Assembly: GCA_025617745.1 (NCBI GenBank)
Contig: CM046866.1
Location: 13,895,725-13,959,724 of the forward strand
Source of the DNA: Heliocidaris erythrogramma
Lineage: Eukaryota; Echinodermata; Echinoidea; Camarodonta; Echinometridae
Direction: 5' to 3'
Length of the DNA: 64,000 bases
Positions 1 to 14,800 of the stretch are shown here, piece by piece. The notes beneath the pieces were generated by a model. It worked only from the letters and a program-made list of their open reading frames with translations, was not told where the DNA came from and searched no databases. Made by a program: the position numbers and the translations under genes. Position 1 is the first letter of the stretch. Every line of letters starts with the position of its first letter.

Positions 1-2778
1 ATTGGTCCAACAAAATGACAAATCTTTTCACTTAAAATGCACAGGAGACAGAAAAATTTATTTCATTTCATTTTCATATAAAACTAGAAATATTTGATAA
101 CAAGGCTAAAAACCAGTAATTTCATGTAATTTTATGTAAATTGACCTCTGTGACCTCTGACCTCTGACCTACTTACCCCAAAATCTAATCAGTTCATCTT
201 TCTATGGGTATGCATACTGGTACCAAGTTTGAAGTTCTCACCTCAGATAGTTCTTGAGATATCGCGGTAACGGTGGTAAAAACCACTAATTCCATGTAAT
301 TTCATGTAAATTGACCTCTGTGACCTTTGAACTTTGACCTACTTACCCCAAAATCTAATCAGTTCATCTTTCTATGGGGATACATACTGGTACCAAGTTT
401 GAAGTTCTCACCTCAGATAGTTCTTGAGATATCGTGGTAACGGTGCTAAAAACCAAGAATTCTTATGTAATTTCATGTAAATTGACCTCTGTGACCTCTG
501 ACCTTTGACCTACTTACCCCAAAATCTAATCAGTTCATCTTCGTATGGGGATACATACTAGTACCAAGTTTGAGGTTCCTACCTCAAATGATTCTTCAGA
601 TATCGTGGTAACGAGAAGTGGGACGGACGGACGCACGGACGGACGCACGCACGGACGGACGCACGGACGGACGGACAACCCGAAAACATAATGCCTCCGG
701 CACCCACCTTCGGTGGGCGGAGGCATAAAAACATTACCTTCCTCACAGCAACTGGATAAAATCATGATCCTTGGAGAGCATTTTCTCCCTAAAACTTCAT
801 CAAACTTTATCTGTAGTCAACTCTGGAGTAACCTTTCTTTCATATCAATTTATCAATCCATCTTTTCTGTCATCTGCCTCTCTCTCTTTCCTTCGTCCCC
901 TTCCCTTCCTTTCCCTTGCTCTGCAGACCATCTTATCCGTTGATCCTCTCTTATCACCCTCTCTAATTAACAATTCTATTTCATGACTGTCTTCATTTAA
1001 TTTCTTAATCATTCATCTACTCAGCTACCTAACATACCCTCGACTTCAACCTAGTCTCCAACCTCTTATACTTTTCTAATTCTACATCTTTTCCTTGAAT
1101 GGTCATGTCCAAAGCTTCCTTCTGGCAAAGATCCCTTCCGTCTTCCCGACCACAGTCTCCCCATGATCTCAATTACAGTTGAGCATGTTTTGTTTTGTTT
1201 TGTTTTGTTTTTTCATGACACACGGTACACAAAAATGTTTCACCATGCCTACCTTCTAGTTCTTCTTCCTCTTCCCCATCCTCTTCAACTCCGTTCTGCA
1301 TCTGTTCCTCAAATGGTCCTGTCTTGAGGATGTTGGCATATAAGGCAGGCACCAGGCACTGTAACGTGTGAGCATAGTGCTCTATCAGCCTCTCACCCTG
1401 CAGGAGATCTGGCTTGGGCCTCTGAAGATCCTGATGAGGACAAACAGAATGAGATATGTAAAACAGAAAATAGCAAAAGATGTACAGTTGTGGTGAGGGA
1501 TGGGGAAGTAAATCTTGTTCTTAATAGATCTGTCATGGTCTAGCACAGTAATTAGAATGAATCGTGAATAACATCAATACTAATAATTCACTGAAAACAG
1601 AGGGTTATCAACTGAGAAAAGAAAATTGTTGCATGTCAACCAGTCAGATGTTCTGTGTGAAGCTGTGCAGAACACTAAACAGTAAAAGACTGGTTGACAT
1701 TCCCATCTCAACTTACAATGGCAGTGACTTCAAGGCGCTTAAGTACAGTTGAGATGAGGTTGGTTTCCAGTCTGTCCAGATCCTGGGCCCAGGCGGCAAA
1801 GGCTGAGAGAAAGACTTGTTGAGTTGCATTGACTACGCTATCTGAGCTGTCCCCCAGGGCCTTGAGTAACAGGTCTAGACCCTAATGAAAAAGCAGAGAT
1901 ATCAGGAATTGGATGGTGACGCTTCCATAGCATCCTCCTAGTTCTCAGATTTTACTGTGAGAGCAATGCTTACCAGCCAGTCTTTGCCATTCATAAAGAT
2001 ACTTGTACTATGAAACTGGGCAACATGTATGTAACTTTATGAAATACTTATTTTCTAGCATCTGGCACCAATATGTACACAGAACTATTGCTCAACTTTT
2101 AAGTTCAAGACCAGGATTCATCAATACAGGAACAAAAATGAGAAACAGATGATCCAAAAATATTGCCCGAAGGCAACACTACTTAGAGATTAGGATGATT
2201 GTTTTTCAATTTAATATCTGTTCTGATAAATAAAATGAAATACATGTATTTACTACAAGAACCAACATCAGACATGCATTTATAAATTTAATACACATCT
2301 ACTGGTATTCACTGCCTATAACACCTGTAATTACTATAAAGAAGGAAAAAAACACAAACAAACAAACAATGAGGTAAAAATCTATCATAAGACTTGCATG
2401 TAATATTTCAACAATTATGTGTACATGTTTGTGTTTTATGTAGAAATTTATAAAACGTTCTGAAGCCTCTCCTATCCTCTTTTAACACGAAATGTAGAAA
2501 AAAATTGTCAGGTATCAACTTCCAGATACTGCTCTTTACGCTTGATCTTATGTCTGAACCCAAATGACCAAAATTTCTTTACCACGCATTCTAGATGACT
2601 TACTTGGTTGTATTTGTCTGTGTCATCTATGAGAGAGAAGACGAGACCCAAGCTCTTGACTGCCGATCCTCTTATCTCCTCTGCACGGTCCTCTAGCATC
2701 TGTTGCAGCATGGAGAGTACTAGGGAACTACAGATCTCTTTCTGCAAGGGAGGGAGAGAGAAAGAGAGTGACAGATAC

Positions 2779-2814
<36 letters not shown>

Positions 2815-5800
2815 TGAGTTAGAGACAGACATGTATACATAAAGATGTGCATATTGAATTGTAAACATGAAATAGAACTTCATGGTTTCCTGCTAAAAGC
2901 AAGTATCACTTTCAGTCTTCGTAAAGCCTTGAAGAGACTAATACAAGAAAAATATATCCATGTATCAGCGTCAGAGTTCTCGTTCACATCCTTTAAATAT
3001 AGCATGAGATCATTACCTTAGAGTCAGAAGATGTACCTTTCAAATAACAACATCAAGAAATAACATTGATGAAAAAGACATTTGACACCTCATCACTCAC
3101 ACACTTATTTACAATAGCAATGTCTGAATCTTTGCCTTACAATAGGAAATGGTGTCATATGGGGTGGTGGTACCACTATGAACACGATGACAAAGAGAGC
3201 GGACAATTTATGCAGCTCCTCATTGTACCCTCCACAATAGCTCTAGTAGACGAAAGGACATCCCTTCATTGCTATTATGTGACACCTGTTCTACATATTT
3301 TTACAGGATAGCAATGAATGGACGTTCTTTTGTTAACCAGTTCAATTGTGAAGGGTACAATGAGGAGCAGCATAAATTGTCCGCTTCTTTGTTCGTCATG
3401 TTCATAGTGTACTATGTACAAGTGCAGATGTAAATATATGAAGATGTGAAAAAGAACTTACAGGCAGGTAAGGGGACAAGGCTCCACACGACTCGGCCAC
3501 AAGCAGTCTCCTCTCCAGGTACTTGTGTGTTATTTGCTCCCAGCACTGAGGGAGCAGTTCGGACTCTGCCTTGGTCGCTCCTACATGTTTGGCAAAAGCC
3601 ACGCAGCCACTCAGGATGATTTGCCTGCCAGAAAATTAGTTCACATAATTATTATTTTTAAATAATGCTTCATGCAATTCATCAGAATCTTTTTAAATCA
3701 ATGTATTCAAATAATACAATTGCTCCAAAAGAAAAAAAAATTGCTGTTAGCATCCTTACAACTCGCTTAGAGACTTCCCTTAGTTTTCATTCACAGACAT
3801 GGTACATGTATCCCACATATCAGGGGAGTGTTTCATCAAGCGTTTTGTCAGTGATTTTGACTGACGAATTTCCTCTCAGCCAATCAGATGCAAGGATTTC
3901 AGTAGCTTATAACAGTTGTCGGTAAAAATCACAGACAAAACGCTTGATGAAACGCTCCCCTGGTGCATTAGAGGTGTCATCAGGAAGAAACAATTATAGG
4001 GAAGAAAATTTAGTAAACCTGTTTATTTGCCAACCACGACTGAAATGTATATTTACATATTTTTCAGCAAATACATAAAATATTCAAATATTGCAGAAAC
4101 ATGCACATGTATCATTACCTCAACTAGCTTTGGTACTAATTAGCTTTCTTCACTAAATGACAGAAAAGATTCTTTTCTTTATAAATATTTTCTTACAACA
4201 CAGAAAATAATCAATACATCATCTAAAATCTAGTAATCTTCCATACCTACATGTAAACTGAATTGAAAACAAGATCTTGTTAGGCTTTCAAACGTGTCAT
4301 TTTCAGGAATATTATCAAAGATTCTCCCTGTACTCCAAGAAGATAAATGTTACAGACCTTTGATCTTCGTCTGGCTTCTTGATGAGATTAAAGAGTAGAT
4401 TTAAAAGCTGGTCCCTCTCTTTGGCTTCCGGATGTGAGCTGGCAGTGCACAGGATCAAAGGTACAAGTTCCTGTGACAAATAAATGAAAGACATTAACCC
4501 TCTCATTACCACAAGACTAAAATACTATTCACTTTGTACATAGTGTTGTTGACTTTGGTCCCGACAGGGTTAAAGGGTACTAATCACCTACAAATACTTT
4601 CCTCTGTATGTTAGAGGTTCTATGTCGCTATACCATATTCAAAATTTGGGCTTGGAATATTACTTATAAAAAGATATTAAAAGTTTAAAGACACTCTCAA
4701 TAAGCATAAGAGGGACTGGTGAGTAGACTAGTTGACGCACCTGTACGCACTCGCAAGGAATAAGTTCCCACACGAGCATGTTTGTGTTATCCTTTATTTT
4801 ATTCATACTCGTTAACGGTTAACCAGTAGAATGCCAGGTAAAGGGTTTTGAGGTTAATTTTATTCATTCTAGCTGTACACAGGTTATTTTTCCAAGTGAG
4901 TGGTAAACTTTAAAGTCAACCTTACATATACGGTGCATAGAGAAACTACACGAGGTAGATAAAATGGGTATGATAGTAGAACATGCCAAAGAAAATCGTT
5001 TTCAAAAAGTGTCTAGCTACATGCAAGTACAAAATACACAAGCCACAAATGTTATATGCATTTCATTTGCAAATAGAGATTCAAAGGATTACTCCTATCC
5101 ATTTCAAGTACATCAGTTAAAGGGAATCTTGATTTCTGAGAAAGGTGAAAAATAATTTGCGAGCTTTCTCATTCCTTTGATGTCAGTTTGGAAGAACATC
5201 ATGGTAAAAACATTCCCTGAAAAGGATTGCTCTTTCAAATGTTCTTATATTCGAAATATGACTAGAAATAGCTGAAATGTTCGGGCAGAACATTCATGCC
5301 ACTTGTGTGTGTAGTCCCATATACCCATTTCTGTGTGCAGTACATGTGCTGTTCAGTGAGTTTGGGTCAATTTCTTATCTATTTTGATGATTCCAAAACA
5401 ACACAGTATAAAACAATTCTTATGTAGACATGGTTAACCTTTCCCAATTCCTTCTTTCACAATGTAATTGCATGACCAGAACTCTACTATATCTTTAACC
5501 TGTTGACTACTGCATTCTGTCATTCCCATCTCGGCTTATTCCTGTGGGGCAGGCAAAGGGTTAAATCACTTTACCTCTCTCTTTGCAAGTAGTACATTAG
5601 GGATAATGTGCGGTAGACATCGTGCCAGCATCTCCACGACCTCTTGACCCGAGGATGCTATATGAGAAACCTCTTCGAGGAGTCTAGTCTCTGTGGTTTC
5701 AACAGGATGCACAACCGTCCCTAGTAAGGCCTTCTGGAATGCCTCAGACACGTTTCTGCAATGAAAAGTGTAGCATTTATAGTGAAAAGGAAACTACTCT

Positions 5801-8800
5801 TTTTCCCTGCTGAAGGTGTGGAAATTACTAGATTGCTCTAGTAGAGGAAAGTACAGTATCTAACAGATATGAGTTCCTGTTCAGCATCTGCAGGAAAAAA
5901 AGTACCAATCACCGAAAGATATTTTGCTCCGTATGTTAGGGATTCCATGTCACTATACTATATTCAAAACATGAGCTTCAAATGTTGATTCTATAAAGAG
6001 ATATTGCAAGTTGAAATACACTCCCAATAAAAACACAGCGACTTGTGAGAAGACTAGTCGATGCAACCCTGCGCGCTCGCGTAGAATAAGGGCCAGCGCG
6101 GAACCCAACTCCGAGTTCGGTTCCTGTTTTCCGTCATCTTCTTCCTACTCCTTAACCGTTGTCCCACAGAAGGCCAGGTAAAATGTTTTGAGGTTGATTT
6201 TACGCATTCTATCTGTACAAAAGTTATTTTTACGGTAATTGGTACACTTTAAGATATCATTTAACCCAGTTGATAATTTTTAGTTATGTAACATTCTAGT
6301 ATAAGAAATTATATGAGTACATCCCACTTTTTGAATTTGTATCTTATACTGCACTTACAATTTTCTTAAATTTCACATTGATATGAATCATAGAAGCAAT
6401 TGTAAAATGCATGAAGAAATTCTAAACATTCATTCACCATGGCATTGCCTGTCAAAAAGAAATAATGAAATCATTCCTTCTTACTTCCTCCTAGTAAGAT
6501 AACCATCCACCATCTTCTCCTCCATCTGACCTTCGACCTCTCGGAACTCCTCCTGGCCTTCCCCACTCCTCTCATCACCGTTGACGACCCCATCCACCTC
6601 GTCCAACCCATCGACTTCATCCTCTTCCTCCTCTCTCCTTTCATCCTCCTCCTCCTCAGGCTGTATGTCCCTTAGAGCCTCCACCTGATTGGAAGAGGAC
6701 GACGAAGGGGGCGTGTCTTCATTCATCTCTTGGCCAATGGGCTCCCGCCTCTCTCCCCTGTGGTCCGGGTGAAGGGTGTGGTCTTTCATGGGCGACGTGA
6801 TGGGGCTGACAGACGGGGTGGACTGTTTGGGGGCTCTTAGCGCCTGGATTTCTCTGCAAGAAAAAAACGATGGGACAAATATGTACTTCAATAGGTTATC
6901 TGCCGTCTGTAATTTGCCGTTTGGAGTTTTGATGAAGCATATGAAGTCTGACCAATGGAATTTATAAAAGAATCAACATTTTTCTTCTAATTGTCAATAT
7001 CCCAGGTGCAAAAGAAAATAATTATAGACTGGCCATGAAGATGGAATTCTGGAAAGACAGATGACAATTTATCCAAAAGGCAGCAAAATAGGCCACAAAT
7101 ATAATCTTCATATGTCAATGTATTAGTAGATCTTCTTTTTTCTTAAATCATCATCAGCATTTTCTCACCTTTCCATTTTCTCCAAGACCACATTAAGTTC
7201 TGCTTTCTCTTCTCTGAGTTGAGCTGCCTGCTTCTCCAGATTTTCCATTTCAGCTTCCTGATAATGAGAAAGAATAGACATTAAAGCAAGATCTATTCAC
7301 TGCTTCAAGCATCTCAATGTATGGGACTAGACCCTTGTCTCAGCACATTGGTGATGTGCATTTTTTTGCATAAAAATTGCATCGATGATGAGCAAATATA
7401 AATAAAAATTCATAATATGGTGTTTTCTGTGGTAAGTACTACTTACACAAGCAGTCTATTCCAAGTAAATTCCTCTCTACCTTAATATTCATTGATCTAG
7501 CACACCTTAATCACTATAGATGATATTATGTCATAACATGTCTAACGTTTGAGCGGATATAATTTCCCTTAATTTAATCTTTACTTTTAAAGAGAAGTTT
7601 GAGTTCCGGGAAAGCTGAAAAATAATTTGTGATCTCTCGCCCTCCTTTTAAGTCAGTTTGGAAGAAAATCATAGCAGAAATGTCCCCTGAAAAGGACTGA
7701 TCTTCAAATGGCCTCGTATTTGAAATATGATAATAGCTGAAGTGTTCGGGCCGAACATGCATGACACATGTGTGTGCTGTCCCATATACCCATTTCTGTG
7801 TGCAGTGCATGTGTTTTTCAGTGAGATCGGGTCAGTTTCTTCTCATTTTGATGATTCCAAAACCTCGCAGTACACACCAATTCTTATGTAGACATGATCA
7901 ACCTTTCGCAATGGCTTTGAGACAGTTTCTTCTATGATGTAATCGCATGACCAGAACTCAACTTCATCTTTAAGCTGTAGAATAAAATGCCTAAGATAGA
8001 TTGTGCTAGAGTCTATGGAAAATGTGCGTTACATCAAAATCAAATTGTGTCCAATGGTTTAATTTCATATTTATTGGTTATTACTTATCGGCTCTTCATC
8101 GCTCAATACCAATCTTTATTCTGCACACTCACATAATGCTGTCTCTGTTGCTCGATGCTCATATTGAGGTCTGCCTCCACCGCTTCCGGTTGCTCCTCAT
8201 CGATGCTATCCTCCCCGCATCCAACATCTTTCATCTCCGGCTTGACGACCACATGACGACTGTAGTCTCGGTAGAGGTGAAGGAGGTCAGGGGGGTGGGG
8301 CGTGTTCAGACCAACATCATCCCAGTCGTCAAAATCCTGGATTGAAAATTTGGTCGAATATAGCAATTTATATCCTACCTCATGAAATTCTCGTGCAAGG
8401 ATTGGCCAGGAATGTCTCACGTGACATAAAATATTTTCACCATGCAGAAAAAATGGATATCGCGTGACGTCAGACCTATGTATATTTTTTCGCTATACTG
8501 ATATTTTGACGTCACTTATTTGTTAATCTGGATATTTTGAAGCTATCGATATCTCGACAATGCATCGCGATGATGTTTGTGCGTGACGAGCCTCTCACTT
8601 TCTCAGTGTATGTAGGTCTACTCTGATTCTACATATTAGTTTTTAGTTTGTATCCACCTAGGCTTACTCTTGAAGCATATAAATCAAATATACCATACAC
8701 TCTTATCGAGGCACCAGTTGAAATTATGGATTTTTCGGTGACTGGCATAGTTACTATTTTCTTCGGGGTTGTGCCCCTCAGAAAATAGTGCTACGCAAGT

Positions 8801-11800
8801 CTCCTCAGAGATTCCATGCCCATGCAGGGATTCATTTACATGTACATGGTGTTCATCATCGTATCTTCTCAATCATAATTCTTCTTCCTTATCCTCATCA
8901 TCACATCACAAATCACCACAACTATTAAAATCCCTACAACCATCATCACTTCTATCATCAAATCTCTCATCACCATCACTGCCATCACCAGGATCATCAT
9001 CTTGATCATCATCATCATTATCACCATCTTCATTACCATCACCAGTTTCATCATTGTCATCATCATCATCACCATCATTATCATCTTCACTGCCATCACA
9101 AGTATCATCAACATCATTCTAATCATCACCATCATTATAATCATCACCATCACCATCACTATCATCACCATAACCGCCATCATCAACACCTCCACCAGCA
9201 CTACATCCACCAGATATCATCACCACCATCATCATCACCATCACCCTCATCATCATCATCACCATCACCTTCGTCATCATCACCATCATTATCATCACCA
9301 TCATTATCATCACCATCATCATCACCATCATCAGCATCACCATCATCATCACCATCACCATCATCACCATCACCATCACCACACCACCATCACCCTCATC
9401 ATCACCATCATCATCATCATCATCACCATTATCATCACCCTCATCATCATCACCATCATCATCACCATCATCATCATTTTCTACATCCCCCCTCTTCCTC
9501 CTTCTTACCTGGTCTTCATTTTCATCTGCAAATGTGATGGAAGTGAGCTTGTAGTTATTGTTCATGAGGTATTCATTGACCAGGAAGTTGACTGCTCTCC
9601 TCTCAAGAGGTTTTGTTGCTTCCTGAAAATAAAAGCAAAAAAGATCCATTCACATTTACCAGACATTTACAACAACAACAAAGAAAAATATATAAATAAA
9701 TGAATGATACTGTATGCAAGTAAGTGAAACAACAATCATACCAAAAATAGGTTTCCGGAATAAACAAACTTTTCCTTTCACTATTCCTGTTAATTCAATT
9801 ACACTGATTCAAAACTAGATACCGGGAGTTTTTGTGATGAATCATTTTTGATAAATGTCATAGTTGACAAACACATACATACATGTAGACATCTGATTCC
9901 TCATTGTACATTGTCCCAATAATTATATAATATTGAATGGCCTTGAGTGGGATATAACGGTATATCGCACAAGCTGATCATGAGTTGGCACGACAAGTGA
10001 AATGTTTTTAAAGCGAGTGCGATACCTTGTGTCCCAAGAAAGAAAAGCCATTCAATATAACTGAATGAAACCTCGTTCCTCAATTTTCGCCATTGTATGT
10101 GGGTCATTTCACCAGGTTGGGACACACTTCCAATTTTCATTTAATTGGAATTTTATCATATGTCTTAAATATTTTTTCACAATTGGTTTGATGGAGTTTG
10201 CACGTCATACACAAATCTTTGAAATGATACTAAATATGATTTCACTTGAATTGATTTTCTTTTCATATTTCATATTTTTCCAGCAAATTTATAGTGGAAA
10301 AAGTGCGAAATTTGTGACATGAAAAATTAGTAAATGGTGAAGTCTAAAAAAAATTATGATGATTAAGTTTAATCTATCCATACTTTTAAATCAGATCACT
10401 GTAAGTACCAAACTTTCAGGTAGATTAATTTTTCCTGTCATTTATTACTTTGAAATACACAATTCACCTTATCCAAAATTGAAGTGTAGGACGTAACAAT
10501 GGTGTCAGACTTTCCTATAATTTTAAATGTGTATAAAATATATCTTACTAACCTTAAAGTGTTACAAAATTGGCTTGTAATTATTGCATGTGACCTATTC
10601 TAAAGCAAAATAACATTTACAGTGTCAAAATAATAGTTTTGTTGTAAAAATAACAAATATTATGGTTATTTTAGACGTGGTGTCAATGTTACGTCATGCA
10701 CACATTTTAGACAATTTCTTGTATAACATCTATGTACATGTAAGCTAAGCTAAAGGTGTCAAAGTACATTTTTACTAAATTGATGAACACCATAAATATT
10801 AAAAGTTTGGACATTTGCTGCTTGATGTGTGAAATATGACCATGTACATTCATGGCATCAATGTTACGTCATACCTGTCTGTTCAAACATAATTTCTTAT
10901 ATCCCTTATTTATGAATTTTAAATTACGTCAAAAACATTCACCATGTCATGTTAGAGTAAAATGTACAAAGTTGGACAACAATAGTTCTGTTAACATGTT
11001 TTAAAGTCCACTTGACACAATAGGTGAAATTTATGTGGTGTCAATGTTACGTCAGAAAATGTCTATGGAAGCCTCCACATTAAAAAAATTGAAAAAAGTT
11101 AATGGCCTTGTACATGTATCATGTATTGTGCATTGTCTTCAAGTTAAAGACAGTTCAATGCAATAACAATACAAGTACTAGCCTAAAATCACAATTTTAG
11201 TGATCTTTGTTATGTCACACTAATGTGTCCCAACCTGGTGAAATGACCCATGTCCTTTAATGTTTTTGTATTGCCTTCAACATAAAACATAGGTAGAAAA
11301 ACATTACCGAAGCATCTTGCAAGGGCTGCACACACCCTTATATTGTCTTAACCTTTGCATACCATTTGATCGCGTATTCACTTTATTAGGCGATTTAGGC
11401 GTCACGCGCACCCCAAACCATGAGATATGGAAAAATATTGCGCGGTCATTCAGAAACTTTTACACAAACCAAGAGATGTTGTTTTAAAATTGCATGGTAA
11501 TCCAGGTACAGTACCAGTCAGCATTCATTGACTACACTTTAACACTATTCAGCCCAGAACAATAGATTTCGTCCAATAATCCCATTGTTCTGGCTTAAAG
11601 TGTAGTCAATGAATGCTGACTGGTACTGTACTTCTGCGCAAACCATGAGATACGCAAATTTTACTGGTCGCCTGAAAACCCTTCATACAAATAATAATGT
11701 ACATGTATTTCATTGCCTGGTATACTTTAAAAAAACAACAACATAATAAAAACAATAAAAAAACAATGAACCAAAACAAATATCCCCAAATATCTCTTCT

Positions 11801-14800
11801 GACAATTGGGGCGTCACTATCCAAATAAACACTTTTAATGATTTCAGGTTGTTTTATCCTAAACATCTCCACATGTGGGTGGTTCCAAATGTTCCGATGG
11901 TACAGCCTGGCACAAAGCCAATATCAGAACATCTGTAAATATTCAATGACAGCTACCTACCAGTAGATATAAAGCAAATTATGTGCTATTACGGCAACCA
12001 GTTTGTCAAACACATGAATTCTGCACATTCGTTTGCTAGAGAACAAAGGCAATTATGATTTGTGTAATAAAGGAAGCTACCTCCCCCCCCCCCCCCCCCT
12101 CACTCAAAAAAAAATAATCTTGAGAAGACATTGCCATTAGCTCAAGATATGAAAACCATGTTGTTTACTTTTCTCATAATTTCTGTTTCACTCGTTACCA
12201 ATTCATATCTTACGAAGGCAAACATTTTCATTGCTCCATTTAGAGCATTTTCCAGCAATATATACACTAAATGGAACTGTTTGATTGGCTATTAAACCTG
12301 GATAAAAATAGCTCCTATAAACATTTTGTGTAATATAATGATGCACAGTATCATAAACTAGATTCACTTATTTTTGTACATTCATCTGTATTTATACAAT
12401 GCACTCGATCCATTCCTCATATAAATATGAAAGTACGGTATAAAGGGAACTTCACTTATAACAGAGAGCACTGGCATATATACAGCTTCAGGAGAGAAGG
12501 GAGGCACATGCCGCCCCCCCCCCCCTTAAATGGTGGAAAAATGAAAGAACAAAGGAAAGAAAAGAAGAGAGAAACGGGAAAAGGATGAGAAAAGAAGACA
12601 ATCGAACCCTCCCAAACCCACTCCACTCCCTATCCGATAGCCTTGTTACACATGTACAGTTTAATTCACATTTCAAGTACCAAGTAGGATTGATGCACAC
12701 CCCCTGATTCAATTCAATTCATATCCAAAATAACACAATTTACAAGATATACAGAATAACATTACATAATTCATGTGAAGGAAAACAAAAGTAATTTACC
12801 TCTGCTACAGCCCCTTCCATATCTGTATTGGAATGTACAGGGGAAGGAATGTCGCTCTCTGAAATCAAAGAAAATGATAAAAATATGATAAAAGATAATT
12901 TTATCTTGGGTGGAAACGTGTAATGGACAGGGTTCAAGCCAGAGGTCTTCACTGTAGATTTATGAAGGAGTTGACGTGATAATTCCAGAATCCAAAATAA
13001 CATTTTTTTCTTGTTCTGGAAGTAAAACAACAAAAATTTATTAATATCCTAAAGTGTGGATGATTGAAAAAAATAATCCATTATTCAGCATTTCAACAAG
13101 GCTCCTTTACAAGCTACAATTTTTTTTTAAATTTAACTAAGGAGGTTCACTTTTATTTCAATCATAAATTCATACATAGATGTAACAGAGAAAATAGCAA
13201 TTTTTCTGACAGATGAATAATGACATCTGACATGCAGTAACTAAGACAATAACATTTTAGGTTATAGCATTCTACTATATATACAATTAGTCTTAAAATC
13301 ATACTTGTACCAAACAGGATTCACCAATAAATCTATGATAAATTGATGTATACAGTGTATACATGTACAATGAACATCAAGGATCTTGTAATCAAAACAC
13401 TCCCACATCCCAAGAGGGTTGAACTTGAAGATACTGTACACCCATTTTCCATGAATTTACATGCAGACCTATCATGCACATTTTTACAAAAGGAAGAATG
13501 TTAGAAGATACTCTTATCTACGGTGGAAAAAGCTATTCACATGGGTCAAGCCAGTGTCTTCACTCTGGTTTTTTTTTTTTGACTGATTCAAAAATATCTA
13601 CAATGATGAATAACGTACATTGTATTGCCTACTGGAACCTGCATTAAAGGGATTCGGTAACTATGTGAAGGCTTGGTTTAATAAATTGTTGAATTTTGAA
13701 ATCTGTCTTGTATAATGATGTTCAGAAGGATAAATAAATAGCCAGGCATAGAATGGTTTTCATATGTATAATGCTATTATTAAGATATCTATGACTGAAT
13801 ACTCTCATTTACGAAAGCGTATGGCCATACGCTTTAGTCAACACTGAGTCTATGGGGAAAAATCAGTCTGGCATTTCCGGTCACTTGATGTTCAGAAGGA
13901 TAAATAGCCAGGCATATATGTTTACTTTTGTGAAGAATATGATGATTTTGAAGTGCTTTTCTCCCCCTGGGCTTCATTTTTACACCATATTACATACACT
14001 GATAGCATGTAAGGCCTCTACAAGCCTCTACAAATTAAGTTACCAAATCACTTTAAGTATTGACATTGATTCCAGAATGAGAATCCCAAATCACCCTTTA
14101 AAAAAAAATTATATTAACTCCCCTTTTTAAAAAGAAGAATAATAATAATAATTTTCAACAAGTCTCCTTCATAATTTTCAACAAGTCTCCTTCATAAGCT
14201 ACATGTACATGTATGATGTACATGTACATGTACCTGGTTGAAGATACACCCCATTTCAATGAATTTTAAACTGTCATGATGGAACCCACTGTACTAGGTC
14301 AGTTTAATTTTTAAAAAATTAAACACTGCAGAGATATGTGAGACATGCAAAAATGAAGATGACATTCTCATTATTTCAAAATGAGTTTTAACTAATTCTG
14401 TGAATCTGTGATCCTATTCATGATGCCTTTTGACTGGAAGGAAAAAGGCTGAGACAACACAGGTTGAAACCTGTGTTAATGTAATTTGAATTAAGCCTCA
14501 AACATGTTGACATTAACAAGTGAAGTTCTGCAATTTTCATGAATACAATTGACTCCTTTGCTTAATCCTACTGCAAAGATTATGAAGAAGAGTTTTTTTT
14601 GTCCTACATATACTGGTTCATATTCTTGAAGTTGACGTTTTCTGAAATTTAGTTCATTCAATGTTGAAAAAGTTGCCATTAATCGTTTTAACATTACTGG
14701 TATTTAATTTTTTTCAATTCAATTCAATTCAGTTTATTCAAATTCCGATAAAAAGTATACAAACTTGAAATAGATACATTAAAACAGTATAATATAGGGA

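Noticed and set aside
9002..9703. Long open frames of His/Thr/Ile (plus) and Asp/Gly/Val-Met (minus)
   Set aside because: They are translations of the ATC trinucleotide repeat. Only the part at 9509-9622 on the minus strand is coding (RELCH exon 4).
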